Notes under the pieces: model-generated
Told to the model about the DNA's origin: nothing
Seen by the model: only the letters and a program-made list of their open reading frames with translations
Database searches by the model: none
Part shown: piece by piece, positions 1 through 12,839 of the stretch
Position numbering within the stretch: the stretch's first letter is position 1
How the letters are laid out: the number at the start of each line of letters is the position of its first letter
Made by a program: the position numbers and the translations under genes
NCBI GenBank assembly: GCA_003344405.1
Contig: NOWV01000025.1
Location: 372,001 to 436,000 of the forward strand
From: Trichoplax sp. H2
Taxonomy: Eukaryota; Placozoa; Uniplacotomia; Trichoplacea
DNA length: 64,000 bases
Direction of reading: 5' to 3'

Positions 1-2296
1 TGTATAACAAGATTGCAGAACATCAATGACATGGTCTTATTTTATTCATAAAGTATCTTTCTCATCTTTTAAATCTCACGTAAATTTATTTGCTAAAGTT
101 TGTCAGTATGTGGTTTTATCTGTAGCGGCAATATCGGAACGTAATGTTACTTATTTCGCTGATGTAATTAGTTCTCTCTATTATGGTTTTACCGCTGGTT
201 CATAGTAGAAGTAGCTCTTTTTATTTACTTTCAAGACTGCCATCAGTTCATATAGGATTATTTGTTATGATAGTTTATCTAAATATATCGAAGCATTGAT
301 TCTGTTGTCAAAAAATGCTATAATTCGTCATTTAGAAGAAATTTTAGTTCAGATTACATCGAGTTTCGTCTAATTTGTATAGAGGTAAGAAATAGCACTC
401 AGATTTGTTCCTAACTAGTACTGAGATTACTACTTCAAAGAATGTAATTAGGAATGACATTTTTAACAGTATTTATTAAGAAATATTTTATAATATTGAG
501 ATTTTAACCGATATGAAAATTATTAATATTTCGGATCAATTTTAGACGTAAATGTTGTATATTTATCAGAATAAGATTTAATGTAGCTGATAGTTAGGTG
601 ATTAAATAACTTCATATCAGTAATAAGAGAAAGTCTTTCAAGTTTTCTCGAAAGCCTCTATTTGAACCTCTATTGATATAATGAACATGCAATCGAGGCA
701 AATTTAACAGCACATAATCAAATTTTGTAGTAAATTGATATGCATTATTTTAATAATGAGATAAAATATTTGCATTAAGAACAATACGAAAGCTTCTAAT
801 TAAGCTTCGCTAGTTAATAATATACCATAAGACACACAAGCAAGTAATTTTTTATACGCGTTATACTTTGAGTTTCTCAACGACGATTTTTAAGGCTAAG
901 AGCTGAAATACGGCACTACAGCTCATCAAATGTATTTCTGAAAACTTCATAATATTCTTCCAGAGCTAATAATTGTAATAAAACACAGTCTCAGAAAAGT
1001 CTAGAGCCGACAAATTATCTGTTTACCAGTTACTTACTTTAAAAGATTTCGATTTTGCCTAGAGTAATTTAACAAAAGAAATTTAACTAATAAGATCTAG
1101 GCAGTTGTCATGACATGATCTCGCTCTTGTCCTACCAATTTTTACTTATGGAAACGAGTCGATGAATCTGTAATATATGTTAGACCCTATTCTTGTCAAA
1201 GCAACATGCGAAAATATTGCACTGTAGTTGTAGCAATTTTAGCGCGAATTTGACTCAAGTAATAAAATTGACATTGATAACGGCGAATTTTCTGTAGTGC
1301 TATTTCAAAATTTAGAAGCTTACGGTATCAAATTGAGATCGAAAGTGCAGTTGTTCTGCTGGAAATAAATACCGTCTAGGGAGAATAAGGTTTACAATAG
1401 AATTAAATCTCTTTATGAACTTACTTACTTAAAATGAAGTATTAAACTAGTGGTTAACCTTGACATTCTTAGGAATGGCGCATAAAATCTGCCTTTTTAT
1501 CAGTATATACCCATATGAAAATTAAGATAAATTATGCATTTTTTTCTAATACAGCAAGTCTCGTTAGAATTTATTTCCTAATTTTAAATCGAAAAGGGGA
1601 AAATTTATCCGGATATAAGTTAAAAATTAAAAAAATGCAAAAAATTAATGTATACGGGACATTGTGAATTTAGATTAAAGTAAGATCAGAAGCGGTTACA
1701 CGTAATTCACAGGAAAAAGTTAATATTGACAGCTCCAGTAATTGGATAGAATGTATTATTCATATTTGATTATAATAATAAAAATCTTAATTTAATTATT
1801 TAAGTGCAATTGCGAATCACTGTCTAGTTTGTAAAATTTTAGTCTAATTTTATAGTAGCATAATCTTATATTACAACTACCTGCTAGATAGTTTAATTTT
1901 AAATTCTTAGCAACAATGCGGCCAATTATTTCCAGTAATAAATTAGACCTCGATGGGTAGTTTCTCTGTGTCGTAAATTTCTAAATTAGTTTTAAAAAGT
2001 TGTAAGATTACGCATTCAGCGATCCGTTAATAAATTAAACCATTCTGAAGTTGCTCTACAGTGTTAGCAATACAGCTAGATGGAATATTATATCGTTTTA
2101 ATGTTTATAGATCACGAAAATTGTCATAGTAAACTATCACAGTGACTGGGTTTAAGTTAACATATAGCAGATAATTTAAAATTAGCGCTATACTTATCAT
2201 ATTTGTTGTTTTCCAGATATTTTCGTGTACTAGCGGCATTCCTGCCATCAATCTTGAAGGCGTATCTGCCGATTTCAATCTAGGTTATTAGATCCT
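1..2296. other. Upstream noncoding stretch, nothing recognised
   Basis: AT-rich sequence with stops in all frames and no exon I could tie to a protein domain. It is the likely 5' flank of the EGF/SEA gene that begins at 2297. I see no RNA gene or clear repeat here. Confidence 0.5.
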
Positions 2297-5200
2297 ATGT
2301 CTAAAGCAATTATTACTATGGACGGTACTAGATTACTACAAGTGATGGTAAGTACCACAAACTTTCTAATAATTGAAAGATATTATGAAACTGTGTCGAT
2401 AATATTATTATTGCTGACTATTTGGGCTGGTTGTACCTATCTAAATTCACAAACTAACTACATACTTATTATCGAGTAAAACTGATATAACTCGATTTAA
2501 TATCCATTTGTTCAAATCACATCTTCGCTATTATAATGCTGAATTCCGATTTATATTTGAATATCAGACATTCCAAAGACGAGATTCTTAAATTATTTGA
2601 GGCAATTTTTCAAACTATATAATAGCGCATTTTAAATGTAACAGATATGGTCTTCTCTTAAATGAATTTCCGTTATTTATTCTTCGATATTCGTTAAACT
2701 GCATCTGTATCGCTTTATAATGACCAATAACTTTGTTGTAAATTTCTTTTACCGTAAATTATGTTTGTTACTTATTGTGCCATTGAAATGATGAGTCTAC
2801 GAGCTGTAGTTGTTTGTGCTAAAGTCTAAACAAATATTACTTAGCTTAATTTATTTATCCAAATTAATAATAATCATAACTGAACTATTTTATATTTTTA
2901 GATAATTTTATTCTGCTGCTTTAATTCGGCTCGATCAGCTGATCCTTGCTTCAATACCAACCACTGTGATACTAAAACAGTTTGCATAGCTAGCAATGCC
3001 TCTTCTATGGGATATTTCTGTAAATGCCGTGCTGGTTATTATCCTACGATTTCTTCAGCTGTTGATCCTCACTGCCAACGTAAGTAATTTGTATTAGCAA
3101 TACAGCTAAATCGGCATAAAAGTATTAATAGTACAACAATTATCCTATTTATTGATACGTTGATCTTTCTTCATACAGAGGTCATGACGGTTAAGGGGAC
3201 AGTGGGATTTTTAGATAACTATACACCGGCCAGCATAGAAAACGACGTGGTATGTCAGTTTTACGAATAGTATTTGTTATTTTTAGTGTGCTCTACTTGC
3301 TACAGTTATAACTCTTGTAATACTTTTCTTTCAGGAACAATTTACCATCTTGAGTAGTTTTCCAGGTCATATGAGCACGCGTTTTCGAACTCTTCGGTAA
3401 GGAATTAAATGCTGTAGTATATTTATTGAGTTAAATTTTTAAAGATAAATATGCCATTAAATAGCTTAAAATAGTGTGGTTATTGCTTAACAATGAATTG
3501 ATGTTTGTTGCAATAATATTTAATTTGTATCATCTTTGCTATAGCTATGAAAAGATTAATAAAACATACTTCTCCTCATAGAATGCCTCCAATCGTTGCC
3601 AACTATTACTTGATGTTTCATTTCGACGCAGCGATAGAATATCAAAAATTGAATAAAGACATAAGCACTATGTTATCAACAGATACAAAATATAAAATAT
3701 TATACGCGGATCACTCTAGTAAGATTCCTACCGTCGGCTCTAAAATATAAATCATACGTATATTGTCGTTACTTATGCTACCCTATTAATTGATTAAGTC
3801 GCTCTATGAAGTTTTCGTTCATGAGTTTAGTTCCTAATCATAGTATGAGTTTGTTATCTGCCTTCATGCCGTATTAAATTCAGAAATAATTTATAATTTT
3901 ACAGGAATTAGTGAGTGTGATTTTAGTAATGATCCTTGCTCCAGCTTAAAACAACTGTGTGTCCCGGATGCTCTCTCGTATTCCTGTAAAAGTTGTGAAG
4001 CCGGAGTTCAATTCAATACTACAACTAAGACCTGTCCAGGTAAGATTGTATATCGTTATCGTAAATTCTCAAGAAATTCATTATTAGCTAGTTCTTCTTT
4101 ACATTAATTTTTCTATAATTAATTTCATCAAATGAATCATAGGCAATAGGAATAGTAACGTAATGGTTATGTAATTGTCATTAGTTATTCATAAGGAATA
4201 CCGTAAAATAGGGTATTAGAGTAATAAAATAAACGGTAGAAACCGGTATTCTAGGCCATAGTGAAATCTTTTAGATATAGATATTTATCGCTTGCAGTAC
4301 ATATTTTGCAGAATAATGATATAAATATTGGAGAATATACTTTTCGCATCTAGGTGAAGTTAAGCCTACACTTCCCCGCAAGACCTGGCCAACATTTACC
4401 TGTAAAGACGTTCATTGTGGGTCAAATGCATACTGTAATCCCGATTATTCAAAACCTTTCGGATGGTATTGTAAATGTAATGAAGGCTACTATCCAAATA
4501 TTGTATCAACTGAAGCAGCTGGATTTAGTTGTAGCTCGCAACCTCTCAAGTTATATCATGGTAATCTATATTATTGATTAGTTAAATATGGAAATGGGCC
4601 ATTATAATTAATACTCGTGTTGCCACTAGTGTTGTTGTACTAATCTATCTTCAATCACACGTAGAGGGAACCTATGTCGTAGCTACTCTAATCATATCGC
4701 CGAGGATTAATTCGACCGCTGTAAAACAGCAGCTGGTATAGTAGATGTGATTTCAATAGCTTTCTCTTTTCATTTTCTGGCAAAAGTACAGTGATGAGGA
4801 CAAAATGAATTGCGCCACAACCGTGTATAACTATAGTTATTGATCATCTAGGCAACCATGCTTTTCCCGGAGGGTTCAGATTTTGTTGCTAGCGAGATAA
4901 AATCGGTTAGGTACGGCATTAATGATACGATTTTATGTGAATATTTATTAATTTTTTTTCCTACTATTTATGTTTTTGGGGATTTTGGTAGGTGATCTCG
5001 ATAGTATAATATACTTGCTGTTATCGCCTTCTAATCAGAATATTAGGTGCTCTAATGCGTTAAATTTCTATAGGAACTGACACTTAGCTTTTATATTAAT
5101 TTCAGTTATGGCAATATAGAAGCCGACTTCCATATTAAAATCAACAGAAGCGTTCCAGTTGATTTGAAGAAGATTACTAATTCGATTCGAGCTGCAGTTC

Positions 5201-8200
5201 AAGTTGCTCAAAATTATACGTTTATACGTGTTCAATATTTTGGTAAGTTAGAAAATGCCTCCGTCCTTAGCTTATAAGTAACTACTATCTGGTTTACTTT
5301 CTTCCATACTCAAGAGTAACTCTGACAAAGGATTAATATGTATTTTCTTCAAATCTTGTAATCTTCACAACGAAATTATATCTAGCTTTATTTATATGAT
5401 TTTGATATTTTCACTAGATCCCAAAATATGCGGTACAGACTATGATCCTTGCTCTGGTCACTCACTGGAATGCGCTCCTAAGAATTACGGTTTCGAATGT
5501 CGAAGATGCCCAACGGGTTCTTATTTCCAAGGCTGTTTGAAAAATTGTTCGGGTACGCATACTATCTGATATTATCAAGATGACAAATGACTATTATCGG
5601 TACTGGATCAACCATGTTCCCGGAAAATATTAAGTCGAATTAACTCAGCCTTAAGCGAATTATCTTCAGTATTGTATAAAATGCTGCAGTCGCCTATTCT
5701 CAATGTTGTCATTTCTATGATTAATTTTCATTTTCATTTTAATATACGTATACAGAAATTGACGAATGTGCTAGCATACCAAATATTTGTAAGGAAAGCG
5801 AAAAATGTATCAACACAATTGGAAGCTATTACTGTCTATCAGGTATGATATTACACCCTCTTATGCTTGTATAATAAAAAGGAAGGTAGTTCAAATGTCA
5901 ATTCTATCATAGAATAGGTTAATACAACTTTATGTAGTATGGTAAGTTTCTATGATCAGAATAATAATTACTAGTAGTTCAGTCAAGTGTAAGACCAATT
6001 TATCTGTTTGCTGTATGTCTTATACGTTTAGCTAATGCTACGGAAACCTCTCAAATCCTTCCGACGGCTAATATCTCAGCAACTTCTGCGGACTATATGT
6101 CAGGAACAAGCGCAACGGAAGCAACCGCGACTACAATTCCTTCATCAACTGCTGCCTCAGAAATTTTATCAGATTATATCTCAGCAACAGGAGAAGTTAA
6201 GACAACGGCGACTCCAATTCTTGCTTCAGCTAATGCCTCAGGAACTTTATCAGCATATATCTCTGCAACAGGAGAAATTGAAACAACAGCAACTCAAATT
6301 CTTGCTTCAACTAATGACTCAAAAACTTTATCAGAATATATTTCAGTAACAGAAGATGTTAAAACAACAACGACTCAAATTCTTGCTTCAACTAATATTT
6401 CCGAGACTTTATCAGAATATATCTCAATAACAGGAGAAGTTAAAACAACCGTTACTTCAGTTGAAACAGTAATTAAGTCTGAAGAACCGTCTATCGAAAT
6501 CTTAACAAGCGCTACCAGTGTAATAACATCTTCTGCTCATATCCAATTGGAAAGCTCGAATGTAGACCAAAGTAGTTCCGTCGAAGTACCGGGATCTTCG
6601 ACAAATTATATTGAGAGTACAGGTCACAAGAGTACAAGCTACTGGAGTGATTCTCATAGTTCAGCTGTATCCATATTACCGGCACCTTCTGAGGTTGATT
6701 GGTTAGGCACAGCATTTAATGATGTTACCGTTAGCCCAAGTGAAGTCATCATTATTAATAGTACCGCTACACCCGAATTACCAACTGAATATTGTGCAAG
6801 AAATCGTTGTGAGGCCAATTCTATTTGTATAGTAAAGCCTAACAGTCCATCAGGAATTTATTGTCAGTGTGATACAGGATATCGTCCTACGAACACAACT
6901 TCCATAGGTCAAGTTGGCTGCAAAGGTAGCGTATTTTTGCTATTTGGGTAAAACATAGTAAGTAGATCAATAGTTCCAACATGCAAATGGTCATGATATA
7001 CTAAATACCGGTATGTTAATAAATTATATCATAAATCAAAGATAATTAAAGATACTAACACTTACATCTCTAAATCCGTAGATATTAATGAATGCATCAT
7101 TTCCAAACCTTGTGATCATAAATGTATCAATACTGTGGGCAGCTATTCGTGTTCTTGTCATCCAGGATTCAAACTTGGTAGCGATAATAAAACTTGTGGA
7201 GGTACATAGATCCCCTAATTATGATGTGCTGGTGATGAAATTTTATGGATATGAAATGATATGCTGTAATTCTTATAAATCATAATGGAATGCTATCAGA
7301 TAGATCTCTGTAGCGGTAGATAGCTCGCATTAATTGTTTTAACATAAATCCTTTGTTGCCTATTTATATACTACTTCAGTTTTCTGTATTTAGCAATTAC
7401 TAGCTTAAGCGATTGATGTGAATTTTAAATTGTAGTGATAAAACGCTGCCACATTGTCTATCAATCTTTCATTAATTTTTCAATTAATTCTTTACGATAC
7501 CATTTAAGTAATTGTCAGCCGACTGATTATGGGATGTAACTTAACATTCATTATTACATTTAATCTATAACTTTAAATAGATGTAAATGAATGCGCTAGC
7601 AATGATAATCCTTGCTTCTTTCAAAAGAAGCTTTGCCTCAATCTCAATCCGGGATATATGTGTCAAAATTGTCCCACTGGTAGTTCCTTCGATACGTTAA
7701 TAAACGGTTGTACAGGTAAAGATTTTGCTCATTCACTAATGGCTATCATGTACAGTATTTATTTATTTGGTATCAGGTATTTTTTTTTACTGCATAGAGG
7801 TTTGATTTAGCAACATAAACTAAAAACATACTGCCTAGAGAACAGCCTTACAGTTAGCGTTTTAAATACCTTCAATATAGAGTTTATAAGTGCTCATGTT
7901 ACATTTTTATCTTTATTGTACTTTCGGTTAAAAATCGGCGTCCGATAGCTGCCTCCACTTCTAGTCCTACTGTTGGTAGCAATTCCTCTGCTACATTGGG
8001 TGATCAATGTAAACATGATACTTGTGGGTCAAAAGCAAAATGTTATGATCAGCCGTTATTATCACCCCAATTTTTTTGTCGATGTCGCCAAGGCTACTAT
8101 CAAGATAACCCCAGCGAATTACTAATTAACGGGGATGGATGCTTGCGTAAGTATAGTAATCTTGAATGATGAACTGTATGCGTACTGCCTATCCCTATAT

Positions 8201-8964
8201 TTATTGCTATACTGTACACGCTGATGTAAAGAAGTTGGTTATACCCAAGAGGTCCGGTTCACATAAATTTTGCAGGCTTATTAAAATAATTTAGGACAAT
8301 AACATCTAAACTTCGTAGTTGTTAGTAATTATGCTACCGTTGTAGCTCGGTAAACTACTGCTATGCGTAACATACCGTAATAATCAGATGCAAATATCAT
8401 ATCCCATTAGCTGGTAGGTTTGTTGCTGGGTACGTGAATCTTAGACCTAAACCAAACCTTTTTAGTAATGTTACCGATGAAATGCTCAAGTCAGAGACTA
8501 AACATCAGGTTAGTTTAATCCTTCCACTTGAATAACAAGCATATTGTGCTTCCATGTTTAATTTTTCTTACCTCGTATACAGTATTATTTGATTATAAAT
8601 CTGCAAACTGATTTGATTATTTGAAAAATAGATGGAAAGTATGATTAGAGCACAATCAGGAATGCAAAATCACTTAATGAGGTCAACGCACATCTCTAAC
8701 CGGTAAGCATGGTTATTTTTGATTAGAATTTAAAATGGACTTTAAAGATTCGATAACAAGTTACTTTATGCCTTACTTGCTCAACTTTTATTACCTAATT
8801 TCAGCTATGGCCAGGTATTAACGATTGATTTTCAGTTAACGCTTAAGAAGGAAGCTCCAATATCACTGTCGGCAATTCAGCAAGTATTAAGTGCACAATT
8901 GATGTCCATTTATACTTATGACGTAATAAGTGCCCAAGTGACAAGTGAACTTAAAGGGATCTAA
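2297..8964 (+). CDS. Secreted EGF/SEA/mucin-repeat protein (19 exons, 1001 aa)
   Basis: Exons: 2297-2347, 2902-3079, 3179-3249, 3335-3396, 3582-3718, 3905-4039, 4354-4560, 4665-4735, 4852-4910, 5106-5242, 5418-5552, 5756-5842, 6032-6925, 7082-7201, 7581-7715, 7949-8146, 8411-8508, 8632-8702, 8805-8964. They total 3006 nt and stay in one frame to TAA, all with GT-AG ends. The signal peptide is split by intron 1 (hydrophobic run TRLLQVMIILFCCF); an in-frame Met at 2318 is an equally good start. Domain order by residue: EGF 30-76, SEA 77-166, EGF 167-211, EGF 212-280, SEA 281-369, EGF 370-414, half EGF 415-443, Ser/Thr-rich stalk 444-690, EGF to 741, calcium-binding-type EGF (DINEC) 742-781, EGF 782-826, EGF 827-892, SEA 893-1001. 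EGF exons are symmetric phase 1-1. There is no membrane segment after the last SEA, so I infer secretion. The biological role is unknown; family knowledge suggests extracellular matrix or adhesion. Confidence 0.88.
3179..3718 (+). other. SEA domain 1 (three-exon module)
   Basis: Exons 3179-3249, 3335-3396 and 3582-3718. The domain opens with KGTVGFLDNYTPASIE and ends near YKILYADHSSK. Exon lengths are 71, 62 and 137, and intron phases are 1,0,2,1, the same pattern as SEA 2. A second possible acceptor at 3544 would put a stop in frame, so I use the one at 3581. The usual G-S-V-V-V autocleavage strand is absent (PPIVANYYLMFHF at the matching place). Confidence 0.75.
4665..5242 (+). other. SEA domain 2 (three-exon module)
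   Basis: Exons 4665-4735, 4852-4910 and 5106-5242, with lengths 71, 59 and 137 and phases 1,0,2,1. The domain starts EGTYVVATLIISPRIN and contains SVRYGNIEADFHIKIN at the usual cleavage-strand position, again without a G-S-V-V-V site. It ends in YTFIRVQYF, directly followed by an EGF exon. Confidence 0.8.
6181..6423 (+). repeat. 81-bp tandem repeat coding a 27-residue mucin-like unit
   Basis: Three full units (6181-6261, 6262-6342, 6343-6423) plus a partial fourth. Each unit begins SATGEV or a variant, contains TTATQILAST or similar, and ends LSEYI. The repeat is rich in Thr and Ser and sits in the large exon 6032-6925. A degenerate unit precedes it. Such stalks are usually O-glycosylated; that is family knowledge, not seen here. 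Confidence 0.9.
8411..8964 (+). other. SEA domain 3, C-terminal
   Basis: Exons 8411-8508, 8632-8702 and 8805-8964. Core segments are GRFVAGYVNLRPKPN and RYGQVLTIDFQLTLKK. Phases at the start and inside the module (1,0,2) match the other two SEA modules, but the last exon runs to a stop instead of a phase-1 donor, so this domain closes the protein. Confidence 0.78.
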
Positions 8965-11900
8965 GTACTCGTTCGATGAAGTAGCGTAAAATCAAGTCGG
9001 CTTTTCCAGATATTAATAGTGGCTGGTTCTTATAGCGAAAAGTGATATCGGCTAAAATTGACCTTGCAATACATTTTCGTGGATTAATTAATGGTCAATT
9101 AGCATGTAACTTTAGCTACATTACTAAAAAAGTAGAATCTGTAATTTCGCTTAATTAAGGTGCTTAAAAGGTATCATGGCCGTAGAATTCGGATAGCTGA
9201 GATAAAGTAAATTTCTTTAGTTTATTTTTAATTAATTTATAACTGAGTTTATGGTATGTGGCCTTTTTGAACGCCATAAATCATCTTGATGAGCAGTATC
9301 GTACGTTAGATAGTTTATCTTGTGTCGCCTTGATCACGCAAAATTGATTCACCGATACAATCAGTCTCGTAGTAATCTTGATGCAGCTGTCTTTAATAAT
9401 TTATAAATGTATCGATCTTAATCGAGCATCCTATTAGTTTTGCTTGTTGTCATGCGATAATTTCTGATATGTATGATTAAATGCTATCGATTATGACTAT
9501 GGTTTGACACTTTGATTTTAGATTTGTTATAAATTTATTACGGTATTCAATATTGTACACGGTTTCTGTTTTATCGGATTAACCGTGAAATTGCTGTATA
9601 CGTATCCTCGTATATTCGTACGAAGTATGTAAGATAAAATGCTACCGTGCTAGTTTAGTAGAAATTATGATTATTTTGGGAGAAATTTAGCATCTATACT
9701 TTAACCCTTGTCTCGTAGCATTTGACAGATTTTTTTATTTACTGTTAAAATAATAAAAACATGATTTGGAATATCTTGTAATTTGAAACTAAAATTAACA
9801 CATCAGCGTAGTAGAACTGTAGTAGTTTACAGGACTAAAAATATCCAACATTGCAAATACAATAATACTTGTGTTAAAGAATAATGTAAACTTAGAAATG
9901 TATGTTACCTACATTACCAGTGTAGTAAAGCCTACTAATCCTTTCTCACTTATTGAGTAGAGAAATATTTCATATATTAACGGTATCCAATATGTCTTTG
10001 ACAACGTGTATAGCTAACTAGTTACCTCAGCTCGCCATTTACCGCACGGTTATGCACCAAGGCATATGATTTCAACTCAATTGGCAGTTTGATTCTTCAT
10101 ACAAACGTATACTGATTTCGCTGTGGATTTATTTTCACGATCGAACATCATACGAATTCTAACTTTCTGCTATAAATTGAAAGCGGAATGAAAATTATCA
10201 AAGGAATTTATTTTATCCAAAGATTTTTTCCCCATTTGATGATATTTAAGCACATCGCATATTACAGTTTTAATCTAGTTCTATGTCTGTTCTCCACTTG
10301 AGCCGTCCATAGAGTGCAAAGGAATTCATCGACTCATTTCAGAGTTTCCAAAATAGTTTTGCGCTATCCTGCTATACTGTCACTATTCTAGATCTTTTCT
10401 AGGCTTTTGAACCATTTGGCTTTGGCCGGTACAATACCATGGTTAAGGCTTGATGAAATCAGTTAAGTGCTGTAACTTAAATGAATGATATTAAAAGATT
10501 AAATTAATTCCTTCTGCGATAAGCAAATAAGATATGAATCGATTATACCATGTTTCTCCATGAATAAAGAACTCTCCTTAATATTAAATCATATTCATAT
10601 CGACTCATAGTTGTTTCCTTCCACTAGCTGCCATATTAGGATACTTTGCACTACACGGCATACATGCATGTTATACATTAGTTTATAATTAATTTATACA
10701 TCATAGAGTATTATTTATTTATTTAGTCATGAAGAAGGGCACCTGCAACGAAAACCATGGCGTCATACTGGCTCATGACTGGCTATAGTAAATAATACTT
10801 TTGATTTGGCATTATTAATACATTAAAGTATGATCAGTGGCTCTCTCAGACTTTCTTTCCCTTTTGGTAGACCCATCAGACAAGTGTACATGGTAGAATA
10901 CACAGTTTCCTATATGTGCCAATGGCCTACAATACTTCAAAATCGATTAGAAAGCTATCGATATTCACAGTTGGTTATGGTCATGTTATGGTATGGATTG
11001 CCGATGGGATAGCCTAAGGTGTCATTCATTTATGCTGACTGTAGGCAATTTCACCGGCAATTAATACCATAGCATGAATGTAAGATAGTCATTCCCCTGT
11101 AATATATCCGGGAATGCTTTACCTTGTAGAGCTGTTACAGCAACAATTATACGAGTAGTAACGGGAAACGACTGGATTTAGGACAGAGTGTGCTGTAGTA
11201 TTGATTACAGTGGTGTCGACTGCATATTAGCTAGTCAAGCGTAAAAGTGGAGTCGCTATGCTACTAGGAATGTTGTGTTTGCTTAGAGATTAACCCATAT
11301 GCGCAATAAAAGGGTGCGATTTTCCTTTACCTGTAAATCTACTATTTCTGATGTCGGTTTGGAATTTACAATATTGGTATGGTATTCCTCAACTGCATTG
11401 TGGACTTATTGTATAGCGTAGAGCCTAGAGGTAAAAGAAAAGGCTTTATTCTTCCACAGTACCTCTGAGCATTTCCTTGTACAGAAGGAGGGTAACAAGG
11501 GAGCGAGAATCGGATCGCTTGGTAGACTAAGTGGATGGTTAATAGTTGGCCTTGGGTGATTGAACATTCATACGATATTACCCAGGGAATTATTCGGAAA
11601 TTTCTCTTATAAGTTCCTAGTATAGCGTACTATTATAGTTATGTATTATCGGAATATGATAGGAACGTCTGGCCTATTGAGATAGGAAGGGTTTGAAGTT
11701 GGGAATTGAAAGCATGCCCAAAAAGTATCGAATACGTATGTTGAATCGCTGTGACTAGCCGGAGTACCGAGATTATTCCTTTTAATTGATTTATCTAGTG
11801 GAGGATACTACTGTCAAAGTAGAGCAAGTCCACCTGATAGTAGACTGTCCATTGACTCAACATTAAACGGCATGTTGGCTAGAGAAAACGCTGTTGTCCA

Positions 11901-12839
11901 TTGAAGTAGCCAAATGATCAGTGGCGCCATTTGGCATCAGACACAAGAAACTGAAAGTAGAACATTTCCACATGTGACAATCTACTGTATCCTATTGGGC
12001 AGTTTGCTCAACAATAATGTTGATGCTGCCATGCTGGCATGTTGATTTATTATTGGATTGTCACTTTATTGACATGAAGTGGCAGAGTAGCTTGAAAGTG
12101 ATCTACTGTATTGTATAAGAAGCGAAGCGACGCTGGCATCGGATAGACTACCGTCTGGACGCAGTCAATACAATACAGTGTACAGTACACTAGTACAAAC
12201 TACTCCAGTCTTTTTTTTAGTACTGTAACAATCTGGCCACCACTCTCCAGTACGGACATCGATCTCACTTTGTGCGTCATACGTTTGCACTTGAGTGGTT
12301 GTCTGATTGACGCTACTACTCTTTGTAGTCTATTATTGTGGTCGCATAGCGGGAATAATGTCGTCATCATTAGCGTCAACCATGGATGGATACAGTCTAA
12401 AACTTGTAACGCACCGACGATCGTGTTGATACAGTATGCAGACGACAATTGAATACTGTACTGTGCCACTTGGCGATGGCAGTGGGTCTCTTTCTGCTGT
12501 AAATTATCCATATTGGATCAGGATTAGTCAGGACAATTGGGGATTGCATTGCTAAATCCACCGTCATTCTTTTCTTTCATACTGTACACTGTAGATCGCC
12601 CTACTGTAGATTATCGCTCTGTCACTCACTACGCAAGGACACTTTAAAATCAAGGAGTTGCTACTTAGAGCATTTCATTCTTTCACTTATTCAGAAGAAG
12701 TTGGTTGGTTAGGAAAGGAAAATTCTCAGTGAAAATTCAGATTCATTAACGCCAATTGATTACCACAGTCTTGGATATATTTCCTTGTGGCTCCAATAGT
12801 ATTGATACTGCTATCAATTGGCCATATTACGCTACCACG
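8965..12839. other. Intergenic region between the EGF/SEA gene and the Ig gene
   Basis: About 3.9 kb without a supportable exon. The last kilobase is less AT-rich than its surroundings and contains many TACTGTA/TACAGTA words and short hairpins. Short open frames here (for example 10830-11012 and 12200-12511 on the minus strand) show no domain, signal peptide or splice context. Confidence 0.5.
12105..12179. repeat. Inverted repeat (11-bp arms)
   Basis: ACTGTATTGTA at 12105-12115 is exactly complementary to TACAATACAGT at 12169-12179, with a 53-bp loop that contains GCGAAGCGACGC. It could be a small fold-back element or remnant; no target duplication was identified. Confidence 0.55.

Noticed and set aside
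2216-2296. An earlier exon upstream of 2297 in the EGF/SEA gene
   Set aside because: The TTCCAG at 2211-2216 is a fair acceptor, but the frame that continues into exon 1 has a stop (TAG) directly after it, so at most it is untranslated leader.
6035-6349. 104-codon plus-strand frame, Gln/Leu-rich
   Set aside because: It is an out-of-frame shadow of the mucin repeat exon, whose own frame joins its neighbours by phase.
12200-12511. 103-codon minus-strand frame
   Set aside because: No domain, no splice context and a competing open frame on the other strand; no support as a gene.
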